A stretch of 64,000 nucleotides of DNA from Gonatopus flavifemur (lineage: Eukaryota > Arthropoda > Insecta > Hymenoptera > Dryinidae). Each line of letters begins with the position of its first letter. Position 1 is the first letter of the stretch. The position numbers and the translations under genes were made by a program. The notes beneath the pieces are model-generated. The model had not been told where the DNA came from and made no database searches. It saw only the letters and a program-made list of their open reading frames with translations. Where the stretch lies: the NCBI GenBank assembly GCA_018340375.1, contig JAFFJZ010000002.1, positions 20,850,001 through 20,914,000 of the forward strand. Direction: 5' to 3'. Shown here piece by piece: positions 22,498-33,317 of the stretch.

Positions 22498-23420
22498 ACT
22501 CCAAGAAATTTAGAGAGTAAAATTTTAACCGTGATGTTGTTGGAAAGGTACCCATCTCAGCACGTGTGTGAAATGGAGATCAGCATGGGGCCCATCCTGC
22601 GTATGTGAGCTCAAAAATGGAGAGAATTCATACACATTGGAGCGGTAGTGATGGAGATCCTTGAAGGAAATCCATTCTTTTTTATATAAGAAGTTTCGAA
22701 TTTTTATTGCGATCTGTGAAACTTACCCCGGATATTACCCAGCATAGGCTCCATCCTGTCAATATCGGCCCAAGACTGGGCCAAAGTTCATGCAAGCTAG
22801 GGTAGATATATTTTTTATATAAAAAGAATCGATCCTTTTGAAGAATCCTCATCACTACTACTCAGGTACCTTTTTTGCCATTGTAATAAATCTGATCCCA
22901 TTTTTCCCAGCCACACACCCTGCCAGGAATCACACTCCTTGGATCTAACGTCCTGCCTTGGACCAAGACTATCCAATTTTCGGGAAATGGGATTTCTAGC
23001 TGGATGAGGGTTAAAACCTACCTCTGGCAATTACCTAACATCCAATAAGTTAATTTCAGATTCATCAAGTAGACCCATAGTACCACAATATGCGACTGCG
23101 ACGTTCGAGAAATATTTAAAAATTGTAGGGAAGATTTTATGGACGATTCAAAAATATTTCGAAAACACATTTCACTTTTGTGTGACGACTTTGATGCTTT
23201 TTGAGACTCGATGTTCTTCAATATGTGTTAGACAAATGGCACCACTTGAAAGACGGTCATAGTGCAGTGATAGGGAAATTGTTTTGGCTAGAATCTTACA
23301 AATGAATCTGCATCGGTACAGGACCGTTTATTCATCCCCGACAATTTCTCCATGGAACATGAGCTTGATCGAACGAAACATATCACAGTGAATTTCATTA
23401 CAACATTTTTCATCGTATAC
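22498..23420. other. GC-richer patch and spacer
   Basis: From about 22560 to 23000 GC content rises and degenerate words such as GGCCCAAGACTGGGCC and CCTTGGACCAAG appear, similar in style to 9735-10070 and 34810-34920. This is probably the remains of a repeat family. No coding exon is supported. Confidence 0.35.
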
Positions 23421-23963
23421 ACTGTAAAAAACGTGGGGAGTTTTCATTCACACTGTTTGTTTTTTCCATAAAAAATGAGGGATTTTTCCACCACTTTGAG
23501 AAATTATTTTGTTTCTTGCGTGTTTAATCCTCTAAAAATGGAGAAAAAGCCCAAGTAGCACCAGAATATACTATGAACGTTCTTCGAATATTCGAAAAAT
23601 GTTCTATGCATATTTCAATGAGACCGTTTCATAGGTGCTATGCATATACATCGAACGTATGTTATCGAATATACGACGGTACGTCAATCGAACGTCGATT
23701 GAATGAATATCGTACATTTCGCATGTACTATGTACGTTTCAAGTATGTTTAAAACAGTCTCATTCGAATATTCTATGAACGTTCATTATATGTTCTTCGT
23801 ATCTCATTCGTACATTCTACGAACGTTTCTATTTCGTATATACTTTGAACTTCTGTTGCTGCTCGGGAGCCCACAAAAATTCTGGTGAAAAATTCCCCAT
23901 CTGTGGTGGAACTTTGCTGCCACCATTTCTTGGGAGGAAATTCCACAATTATTCTTTACAGTG
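23421..23963. mobile_element. TA-flanked MITE carrying a 318-bp insertion
   Basis: The ends CACTGTAAAAAACGTGGGGA and CTTTACAGTG are inverted with TA outside. The host halves pair through GGATTTTTCCACCAC on the left and GTGGTGGAACTTTGC on the right. The 318-bp element 23550-23867 separates them. Confidence 0.7.
23550..23867 (+). mobile_element. 318-bp element, copy 1, ends CCCAAGTAGCA
   Basis: The ends CCCAAGTAGCACCAGAA and TTCTGTTGCTGCTCGGG are imperfect 17-bp inverted repeats. The interior is full of GAACGTTC, TTCGAA and GAATATTC palindromes. It is nearly identical to 24088-24405, which has exactly the same length in the opposite orientation. Confidence 0.75.
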
Positions 23964-23982
23964 TAGTTATTGGAATTCCTTA

Positions 23983-24559
23983 CACTGAGAAAAATTGTCT
24001 ATTATACATTACCAGACTCGCTAGTATATTGAAGATATACTTGTATTTTGAGGTTATATACCAAACGTTCTCTTCAAAAGTACCAGACCCGAGCGGCAAC
24101 AGAAGTTCAAGGTATATACGAAATAGAAACGTTCGTAAAATGTACGAGTGAGATACGAAGAACATATAATGAACGTTCATAGAATATTCGAATCAAACTG
24201 TTCTAAATATACTTAGAATGTACATAGTACATTTGAAAGGTACGATATTCATTCAATCGACGTTCGATTGACGTCCCGTCGTATATTCGATTACATACGT
24301 TCGATGAATATGCATAGCACCTATGAAACAGTCTCATTGGAATATGCATAGAACATATTTCGAATATTCGAAGAACGTTCATGGTATATTCTGGTGCTAC
24401 TTGGGGACTTTCCGTGAGTTAATGGTAGAATATTTAGCATTTTATAATAGAAAGTCTGGTACTTTGGAAGAGAACGGTTGGTATATAACCTCAAAATGCA
24501 AGTATACCCTCAATTTACTAGCGAGCCTAGTAATTTATAATAGAAAATTTTTCTCCGTG
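23983..24559. mobile_element. TA-flanked MITE carrying the second 318-bp insertion
   Basis: The ends CACTGAGAAAAATTGTCTAT and AAAATTTTTCTCCGTG are inverted, with TA on both sides. Symmetry continues through CTCGCTAGTA and GGTTATATACCAAACGTTCTC. The inner pair is split by 24088-24405. Only about 20 bp separate this element from its left neighbour. Confidence 0.75.
24088..24405 (-). mobile_element. 318-bp element, copy 2, inverted relative to copy 1
   Basis: It reads CCCGAGCGGCAACAGAA at the left and TTCTGGTGCTACTTGGG at the right. It is the reverse-complement partner of 23550-23867 with the same 318-bp length and few differences. The two copies lie in two different adjacent host MITEs, so together they form a 318-bp inverted pair spaced by about 220 bp. 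Confidence 0.75.
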
Positions 24560-25290
24560 TATGCAAAGCACATTTTGAAAAACATGTTCAAAATCATATG
24601 AGGTTTGAACTATTTTATGCCTCAACAATCATTCTCTCAATCTGTATAAGATTAGATGGAGCAGTTTCTAAAACCAATAATGATTTCACTATGCGGTATC
24701 TAATATAGAATTGCAAAATATTTATCGCAGGTAAGCACTGTTCATTATGAGAACAGAAGTAATATGTGGTTGACTGTGGAAAGAAGCAGCTGATACACTT
24801 GGTATGTTTGTCCCTCCTTTTACAACACATTGGAAAGGATACATAAATATCCAGTATATCGAATAACCTGTGTTCATAGAGTCAACCGTACTTTTACACG
24901 TGATACGCTTATTCTCGAAAGTCTATATTTCAGATTGGAATATGTATCTAAGAACCTGGATAGTTTTTCGCAATCCCGATGAAGGACATCATTGATGAAT
25001 GAAATATTATTGTATAAGATTTAAAATTCAATGTATTCAAAAACTCTCTCTTGGAATGTGCTCTCACTTCAAGAATTTCGTCAAATTTTGTCAGATTTCT
25101 TGTTCAATAGTGAAATAAATTTAACATTCTTTTATTCTGATATAGTTTCATACGATGAGATAGTTACATCATCCAAAATTCGAGAGTTAATTTTTTATTA
25201 GATTTTACAAGAATACATTGTAAGTGATTTGAATTCTTGAATGTAATCGATTCTTTTCAATAGAACAAGTATCTAGATTTGTGAGACCCG
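24560..25290. other. spacer, nothing recognised
   Basis: AT-rich sequence without a supported gene or repeat. Confidence 0.35.
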
Positions 25291-25908
25291 TATGGAAATA
25301 TTTCGCTGAAAAATGTCTGCAAAACTATGAAAAATCTCTGAAAAAAAATGAAAAAACTCTGAGAAACTCTGAAATTTTGATGAGAAATCTAATATTTTTG
25401 GGACATTCTTTACAGACTTTTTTCAGCCTTTTTTCAGAGTTTCTCAGAGTTTTTTCATACTTTTTCAGAGAAATAGTAACGAAATTGCACTCTGAAAAAA
25501 CTCTGACAAAACTCTAATAAATTGTTGACATGTTTCTGATTATTGAAAAATCCTGAAATTCAATAAATACTTTCATATGCCGTATTCAAATATCATGTGT
25601 GAAACAGTGTTTGAAAATTTTTTAATTTTTTTCTAAAAGTCAGAAAAATGTTAGCAATCCATGAGAGTTTTGTCAGAGTTTTTTCAGAGTGCAATTTCGT
25701 TACTATTTCTCTGAAAAAGAATGAAAAAACTCTGAGAAACTCTGAAAAAAGTCTGAAGAAAGTCTGTAAAGAATGTCCCAAAAATATTAGATTCCTCATC
25801 AAAATTTCAGAGATTCTCAGAGTTTGTCAGAGTTTCTCAGAATTTTTTCATTTTTTTTCAGAGATTTTTCATAGTTTTACAGACATTTTTCAGCGAAATA
25901 TTTCCATA
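25291..25908. mobile_element. fold-back element with CTCTGAAAAA repeats
   Basis: The left end TATGGAAATATTTCGCTGAA is mirrored at the right end by TTCAGCGAAATATTTCCATA. Arms of at least 220 bp follow, holding many CTCTGAAAAA / TTTTTCAGAG units spaced roughly 10-20 bases apart. The spacer is about 145 bp. Each arm also reads as an open frame of 70-110 residues, but these frames mirror each other and are low-complexity, so I do not call them genes. Confidence 0.75.
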
Positions 25909-26030
25909 ATATTCCTATGGATATCGAAGAATATTCTAGATTTTTTGAGACATAACATACGTATATTATATTTTATCAAGTAAATGAATTTGATAACAAT
26001 CCTCAATAATTCGTATGAACGTTGAAGAAA

Positions 26031-26207
26031 TTCATGAAGCTGTCACTAGCAGCCGATTGTTATAACTTCTGATTAAACGTTGTTGAAACTTTTTTTGTAC
26101 CTAAAATCGATTGAGCAACGTTCCATTGAACGTTTCAGATGCTTGAATCCTCGATAAAAATTTTGTGTAACAAGTTATAACAATCGGCTGCCAGTTTCAG
26201 CTTCATA
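26031..26207. mobile_element. small inverted-repeat element
   Basis: TTCATGAAGCTGTCACTAGC and CCGATTGTTATAACTT on the left are mirrored by AAGTTATAACAATCGGCTG and CAGTTTCAGCTTCAT on the right. Total length is about 177 bp. No target duplication was established. Confidence 0.6.
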
Positions 26208-27863
26208 AGAAATTCAATGCTCTCATTCATTCATTCCCCTGTCCACGTGCGTAGAATGTGGTTGGATTTGAAATTCATGATTGCATATCCACTAAATTAA
26301 TTCTCCACTCAAAATGCTCATGCAAACACCAAAATTCTAATAAAAACAACACTTTCTGTTCTCTTTCGTTAGCTCTAGACAAATGCTGAAATTTATCGAC
26401 TCTAAAAAGAAAGTTCATTAGAATTCATAAATATTATCGAACTGTGCTAAATCAAATGGCAAAAAAATCTACAATTCTCACGTATTCCACATTCCACGGG
26501 ATGTGAAATTTATTAAAATCCACATTCAATTGATTTCACTGAGCGTACAAACGATCGCTCGCACTCCATAGAATCTCTTACCACTATTACATTATCGATG
26601 ATCTTGAAACTTGGAACACTTACTTTACTGGTTATTATGATTGCCTGGCACATTGGTTCTATACATTCCTAAACGTACGTTGGCACTTTGACACAGTTTT
26701 ATCTTATAACAATTGAAGCACTGAGAATTGCATTGATCATGGATCGTTTTGCACACAATTAAAAAACTTGTAAGCCCTTTTTCGATTTCAAAAAGAGCCT
26801 TAAGATTCTTTGTACCAGCCGGAAAGATGGCAGCAGATCGAGAATAGTACCGGTTGAATCCAACGGCGGTGCGGTGAATGTTAAGAGTGAAAACCAGTTG
26901 GATACTCAGTAGCACGTAGCCCCTCAATGCCAACTTCACATTAAACCATCACCAGACACCATTCATTGTTCTATTCTTCAAACTTTTATGTGTATACGTA
27001 TTGATTTATTCATCGAGATCTCGTGTAATCGATATCTATTCTTTCATCGTATCAATTTTCATCAACATCGGATGTATAAACTTTGAACAATGCTCTACGA
27101 GATTTCGGGAGAAAATTTGGCTTTCTTTTTGTTATTTGTTTTCTGTTTTGAATGAAAAATCTCCTATCTCGGCATCTCTCACGAAAATTTCATCATTATG
27201 AAGGATGATATTGTATATGATGGGATTAAAAAAGCACATTTTATCAGTACGTACGTGACCGTTTACGGGGCATCGTTTTCTTTACAGAATAAATTAAGAC
27301 TTTCGTTGTCGTCTTTCTCTTAGCTTTCTTGCACGTAGACCTCTACGCGAGCTACACGTTTATCCGTTTCGTGTACTTTCTCTCTTCTCTCGGTCTACAT
27401 GCGATCGGGACATCAATGTACCTGTGTTCTTTTTTTATCACTTTTGTGCGTGAATGTTTGGTGATTCAGAATTTTGGCTTACACGTGTCAAGTTTTGTCA
27501 CGATTTTGTAACATACTTCTCTATCTGAAATTCAATTTTCAAAATATTTGTTGATCGATTCCGATCGAATCGATTGGTTTACTATTCTTTCTTGTTTTCT
27601 TCAGTTGGGAGCAATGATTCAGCTGTTTTGTCACATTTTCCGCATGGTTCAGATCAGGTGTCTTGAGAGTGGGGTTTGAACTGAAATTCATTCAATTTTG
27701 AATATGCGTTTGAATATGTCAATGATCGTGGTTAATCTTTCAGTGCCTGAACAGAATTTTAGATTCTGGAGTTTCTCAGGTTTGATGATTCTCAGAGTCC
27801 TCTTTAAGTTCTTCAAGGAGGATTGTAACGCGTGGCCTCGCTTCGAAATGTTCATCGGGTTAA
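26208..27863. other. gene-free region of about 1.6 kb
   Basis: No supported exon. A minus-strand frame at 26625-26939 has a Cys-rich segment (C..IHDQCNSQCFNCYKIKLC) but no ATG at its start. It is not called. Confidence 0.35.
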
Positions 27864-28080
27864 CGGCATTCACCACCTTCCCAAAAAGTTACTAGATTCC
27901 AAAATCGCCCCCCCCCCCCAGTTTTCTCAGAAACGAACAAATAAAATGAAAAATAAAGAGTAGCTGCACTTCCTTTGATATGCTCAGAAGACGCACCTGC
28001 TCATTAAAATCGATTATATTCATTAATCGTTGAGAAAACTGGGGGGAGAGATCTAGTAACTTTGCCTCTGATGAATGCCC
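27864..28080. mobile_element. TTAA-flanked MITE, copy 2 of a pair
   Basis: TTAA lies at 27860-27863 and 28081-28084. The ends CGGCATTCA and TGAATGCCC are inverted. Inner arms AAGTTACTAGATTCC and GATCTAGTAACTT, with a long C run before AGTTTTCTC, match copy 1 at 15665-15876. The C run of about 13 could be slippage-prone. Confidence 0.75.
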
Positions 28081-28282
28081 TTAACTCAAGATATGATGAG
28101 GACCCAACGAACAAGGTTATCTGAAATGAGGTATGACCTGTCTCAAGGTCTTGATCAGGGTTGAATACAGATCACATATACAGGAATAAACTTCTTTGAG
28201 TTATCCTGAAGTGTTGAAGCAGGTTTTTTTCCACTTTATCTTTACCAGGATCTTGGTAGTTCATCTGAACACAACAAACACA

Positions 28283-28363
28283 CACTGTAAAAGCTAATCG
28301 CAATTTTTCTGTATACGGCAACCGGAAAATTCCAATCATTGAATGGAAAATTAATTTCCGATC

Positions 28364-28394
<31 letters not shown>

Positions 28395-29374
28395 TTCACC
28401 ATAAATCTAACTGGAAACCCCAAACTTTACGGAAATTCTTACAATTATTTCATAGGAAATTTCCGAGCAAGTGCGGAAAATTTCTAACGCATATATATTA
28501 GGGTATTTCATTTTTGGGCAAGATTTTTGTTTTCTTTGTCCTACCTGAGAATTCAATATTCTCCAGAAGAAAAAATATATTCCCGTTGGAGAAAAACTTC
28601 CAGGTGAGTAAGAGGCTTTAACCCATTCAAAAATTCAGTTTCTCGTTTAAATAACACAGGAAACTCATGAACTTTGGTTTCAACTTGGTATTTCAGTGTT
28701 GAACAAATTTTTTTCGAAAAAATGAATATGATGGGCTTGTAGGGCATAAAATTTACTACAAAACAGTTTCCATGAAATAAAACTGTACGACCCATGTTTT
28801 GTCGTACCTGTAGTTTTGGAAGTGAACTTCAACAAAAATCAACATCAAAGCTCTTATAATTTTGTATTTATTGATCTTACATTAACGAAATCAACACATA
28901 ATACATTTTACAAGGCTCTAAAGTTTATAATCTTAGGAACAACTTATTCAAATACAATAATTGAACGTGAATTTCAATACATACAAGATTATAGGGGATT
29001 TTAGGCGGATTTTTATCAAAGTTCACTTTTTAAGCTCTGTAACTACGAAACTATTGGTCCTACAGTTCTATCTCATGGGAACTTTTTTGTATGCCCTACA
29101 AGCCCATTTATACACATTTATTTGAAAAAAATTCTTTGAACACCGTAAAATTGAGTTGAAACCAAAGTTAACCAGTTTCCTGTGTTATTCAAATGGGGAA
29201 TGGAATCTTTGAATGAGCCAAGCCTCTGATTCACTTAGAATTTTTTTTCCTACGGGAATATTCGATATCTGCGATAAAATATCAAACTTTCAGGTAGGAC
29301 AGAGAAAGAAAAAATATCGCCCGAAAATGAAACACCCTAATGTATATGTTAATTACTCGTATTTTTTTACAGTA
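28283..29374. mobile_element. GGAAATTTCC-family MITE, split by an 843-bp insertion
   Basis: It begins CACTGTAAAAGCTAATCGC and ends TTTTTTTACAGT. The left part contains ACCGGAAAATTCCAATCA and GGAAATTTCCGAGCAAG as in 11557-12033. The sequence runs to TTCTAACGCATATATA, where the inner element starts, and resumes with TATGTTAATTACTCG, as continuous in the 11557 copy. A (TA)n run lies at about 28362-28388. Confidence 0.65.
28498..29340. mobile_element. 843-bp fold-back element nested in a MITE
   Basis: The ends TTAGGGTATTTCATTTT and AAAATGAAACACCCTAA are inverted. Long arms follow: TTTCTTTGTCCTACCTGA mirrors TCAGGTAGGACAGAGAAAG, and GATGGGCTTGTAGGGCATA mirrors TATGCCCTACAAGCCCAT. Arms are about 280 bp or more with moderate divergence. 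TATAT-like duplication is plausible on both sides but hard to prove in this AT context. Confidence 0.7.
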
Positions 29375-29855
29375 CAGTTTAATAAAGGTGATAAAAAAAT
29401 GTAGTATGTTGATTTAAGATTGTATATTGTTGGGTAAAACAAATTTTCCTTCAATTAAGAAACCATTTTCAAATGGACTTCAACTGCAAATATTTTTTGA
29501 ATTCATTCCGCTTTTGAAGACCAGATTTGACATTGAATATTGATGTTTAAAGAAAATATTCATCAGTCGGTAAGCTGTAAAATAATCAAATTCTTGCTTG
29601 ACTTTTTCCAATTCATTGAGTCATCTTGGAATATTTTGAGTATAGAGATCTAGTAACCCTCAAGCAGAAATCACTTTATTCATTCCCTAAGTCTTGTCAG
29701 GTTTCCCTAAGCCTAATAAGTGTTTATTATAGCCTAGAGAATCAGTGGAGTGATTTCTACTGGAGTCTAAAATCTATGACATTCTCTCAGGGAGACATGA
29801 TTCCTGACGACCTTCTGTACCCCTCAACTCGCTTCGGGTCTTGTACGGAGAAAAA
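29375..29855. other. spacer, nothing recognised
   Basis: AT-rich stretch with no supported feature. Confidence 0.35.
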
Positions 29856-30057
29856 CCTACAGTAATGAGTACTTTAAACTACGCGACTGGCTCGCGTTAT
29901 GGAAACAAAAGGAGTCTAACAATACTCTCTACTCCAGTAGACTGTACTGTAAAGAACCGACTGATTTGTATCAATACAGTAACCACTGCTGTTAGTCTGT
30001 GTTCATTTCCATAACACGAGCCAGTGGTGCAGTATCAAGTACAGTAATTACGGTAGG
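29856..30057. mobile_element. small fold-back MITE
   Basis: CCTACAGTAATGAGTACTT and GACTGGCTCGCGTTATGGAA on the left are mirrored by TTCCATAACACGAGCCAGT and AAGTACAGTAATTACGGTAGG on the right. Length is about 202 bp. GC content is higher than the flanks. Confidence 0.65.
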
Positions 30058-31177
30058 ATTGTCTCCTCGTGCGTTCCTTTGGTTCAACCGCACCTTCCAT
30101 TCACTTCAGTCACCTACTTTCCACCCTGGCTTCGCAATGCACTATCTTCCTAATTATAATTCACGAATTCGATTCTTTAGTCGATGGGGTTGTCGCTCCT
30201 CAAATATACTGACCCTAGGTCAAAAGTTTTAGTCGTGACAAATGAAATTTGTTTGATTCTATTGAATTTTCAGCTGTCCAATATTCATCCACAATTTATC
30301 TCCAAGTTTTCTACTGAAAAACAGTGAGAATTTATATAGATGGAGTCTGAAATGGATATAACACTTTCACGTGGACATGTTTTCACATTTGAAACTTTTG
30401 TTTTTATAAAAGAAAATACTAAGTCCTACTTCATTTACAGTCAAGAATGAGCCATAACTCATTCTAATGTAACTTCATGACAGATGACGTGGCTTTTATG
30501 TGGTGTACATCGTGTATGGATAATGAACGTAAACTTTGTTCGTAGATGTCCTTGAGTATAGGTTTATGATATGTATTATATACTCATAAGTTACGGAAAT
30601 CTAATTTTGTAAGTCGCTGAATATTTCACGGAGGCGATAAACTCTTGATATGTTGGTTATCAATTTATTTACATGCGTTTTATATTTTGGAAAAGAAATT
30701 AAAAATCATCGAAACACTAACTTTTCGGTAACTTTACCGACAAAGCGGATGAATTCAGCAAATATGTGGGGATCCCTAGTAGAAATATAACCAGTTTTCC
30801 CTATATAACTGATGAGGCACTGATGAGGAAACGCTAATCAGGACAAACTGATCACTAACTTACTGGGAACTGATTATATGATTATTAAAATTCATATACA
30901 ACTGATCAAACGCTGACAAGTTATTGCCTTTATTCACGAGAAATATTAATAGCGTAAATGTTTATAAAAAATATTCGGTTCAAAGAACATATTGATTGTT
31001 ATTGAAGTGATATATTTCAATTACAAAAGTACACTTATTTGAGATATATGTCTTGACCAAAATTCGAAGTATCTCAAAGAAATTGAATCGAATTGGTTTG
31101 AATTATTTTATCCTGGGTTTGCTGTATTAAATCGATGAAACCCAACCTCAATAATTATAAAAAGTAAATGCACATAA
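30058..31177. other. gene-free region
   Basis: No supported exon or RNA gene in about 1.1 kb. Around 30770-30930 there are repeated ACTGATGAGG / CTGATCA words of unclear meaning. Confidence 0.35.
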
Positions 31178-31673
31178 CCCGAAGAGAACATGAAGCTTCA
31201 GCGAACGTTCAGATCAGATGTGTATAGATCGGGCCGAAGGTTCATTAGAGCTAACTTTTAGATTCACAAACGTTTGACAAAGGTTTTACGGACGTTGAAA
31301 TGTCCGCCTCGAAATACGTTCAGGAAACATAGATGGAACGTTCACTGAAGGTTCATCGAAGGTTTGACGAAGCTTCACAAAAATATCTATACTCCTATTA
31401 ATTTTGATCAATTCATATGAAAAATAAATTGATTAATGAACATAAATCATTATAAATTAATCTAAGTATAGATATTTTTGTGAAGCTTCCTCAAACCTTC
31501 GATGAACTTTCGTTCCATCTATATTTCCTGAAAGTATTTTGCGGTGGACATTTTAACGTTCGTAGTACTCTTGACAAACGTTTGTGAATCTAAAAGTTAG
31601 CTTTCATGAACCTTCGGCCCGATCTATACAGATCTAATTTGAACGTTCGCTGAAGCTTCATGTTCTCTTCGGG
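31178..31673. mobile_element. fold-back element, CCCGAAGAGAACA ends
   Basis: CCCGAAGAGAACATGAAGCT and AGCTTCATGTTCTCTTCGGG are perfect inverted ends. The arms extend about 220 bp each through GATCGGGCCGAAGGTTCAT and TTTTTGTGAAGCTTC, with CGTTCAGA / GAACGTT words throughout. A shorter relative with CCCAAGAGAACA ends sits at 36924-37171. Confidence 0.8.
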
Positions 31674-32594
31674 AACAAAGCTACCTTGGAAATCAGTAGA
31701 TTTTGTAAGGTTATGGTATAAAGGGAGATGAGGTGTAATATGTATATATTCTTCCTTGTTGTGAAATAATATAGTTTTTTTATACAAGTTTCCATACAAG
31801 TGTTGAAATCTTTTGTATGTTTATGATGAAAACCTGAAAGTCGCGCCCTCAAGAAAATTTACCATATTTTGATTTATAAATCTCACCCTAGTGGAAAGAA
31901 TTTTTGAATTTAGTTGAATTTCATTAAATTTTGTCGAATATTGCTGCATTTCATTGTATTCCATATTGAAAAATCAATGAGAAACGATGAATTTCAACCA
32001 CTCTCGACGGAATTAAATGAAATTCATCAAGCTTCACAAATTTTCTCTGATTTTTGTGAAGATTCGTGAGTTTTTGTCAATTTCTAATAAAAAGAGTGTC
32101 CAAATTGAGAATTGAATTCAAAACAAGTTTTTCCATCAGGGCATCCCTCTCTCAAAAAACGGTAGACTTTTTAGTCGAAATAGGATAAATCTCCTTAAGA
32201 GTTGGAAACGCTTATATACTATCTCACAATCAGATTCGATAAATTTCTAATAATCAACAATTGAATCAGGATAATCGATATCGACTTTTCATGACGCTTG
32301 AATACGTGTTATTTCAAAAGAATGAAATAATCTATTTGCAAAAATAATTGATGCGCCCATAAATCAACTGAATCATAATAATGGAAACCTGAATTCCAAT
32401 TCAAGATGAACTGAATGTACTTACTTTCAATATGATCTTGTCATATCATATAAATAAACAACAACGGTGAACAAAAGTGACATGAATGACATTTTGATGA
32501 TATTTGGATGATCACATCCAGAAACCCATTAACTCTTACAGAATCATCTATTCGTTCACGACAATGAGGTAACAATGATGATTTAATAAATGAA
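31674..32594. other. gene-free region
   Basis: AT-rich with no supported feature. Confidence 0.35.
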
Positions 32595-32942
32595 TTACTT
32601 TTTCATTTGACTCATGACTCTGGTCATTAAGCATCCAATCTCTATATCATTCGTTTGGGATATTATATCATCAAGGATCATCTCCACCGTGCATCCATTT
32701 ACTGATTGAAACACCAGAAAGGTGAATAAATTTTGAACTCTTTCAAATACATTCTTTTGTACATAATCCAACATGATATGAGGCTTACTAAATTTCAAAC
32801 AGCCCATGAAATGTCACTATAATTCTCCAGGTATGGGTCAACTATTACATTGGATTGGATTTGATCTTCTGCCCTCATTGATATTATTTGTCTGATCAGT
32901 TGACGATGGTGCGAATTTCAATTCAATTTCAGAGGAAATTAT

Positions 32943-33317
32943 TCAGTTCTCCTTCAAAATATAATAACATATTGAAAAAACAGAACCGGATGAGAATTTG
33001 ATATGGAAATCATCATTTCCTCTAATGCAGGATGTGGTTCTTCTCAGTACAGGATTTACTTGAAATTTGATCTGCATCATCATACTTGCACGTTCGTTAA
33101 TGAATATACGTCCATTATTTTCTAATATCACGCATGATCGTTCATTATGCACATGACTGAATTGTTCAAAGGCTATAGGATTCACAACTAATGAAGCAAT
33201 TCGATCGATATGCATCAATTGGTTTAATTTAGAAAAGTAGGATAATTTGTGATTCAGGATACTACATGATACTACCTGTTTTAACGATATTGAATCACCA
33301 ACGCTGTAAAAGGTCAT
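32943..33317 (-). CDS. unassigned ORF, 124 residues, doubtful
   Basis: An ATG-started frame encodes a mixed-composition protein without low-complexity runs (MTFYSVGDSISLKQ at the start, ICYYILKEN at the end). Immediately downstream on the same strand, 32807-32595 holds a second ATG frame of 70 residues with a helical look (MGCLKFSKPHIML at the start, MTRVMSQMKK at the end). I recognise no domain in either. The pair could be a small gene, a pseudogene or chance; no convincing splice sites join them. Confidence 0.2.
   Translation of the reverse strand: MTFYSVGDSISLKQVVSCSILNHKLSYFSKLNQLMHIDRIASLVVNPIAFEQFSHVHNERSCVILENNGRIFINERASMMMQIKFQVNPVLRRTTSCIRGNDDFHIKFSSGSVFSICYYILKEN

Noticed and set aside
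25593..25983. Frames of 70-111 residues in the CTCTGAAAAA region
   Set aside because: They are mirror translations of fold-back arms made of low-complexity repeats.
26625..26939. Minus-strand 104-residue frame with a hydrophobic start and a Cys-rich part
   Set aside because: It has no ATG (the first codon is GTG, preceded by an ATG in another frame), no clear splice acceptor for the Cys-rich part and no recognised domain. I could not exclude an unusual exon.
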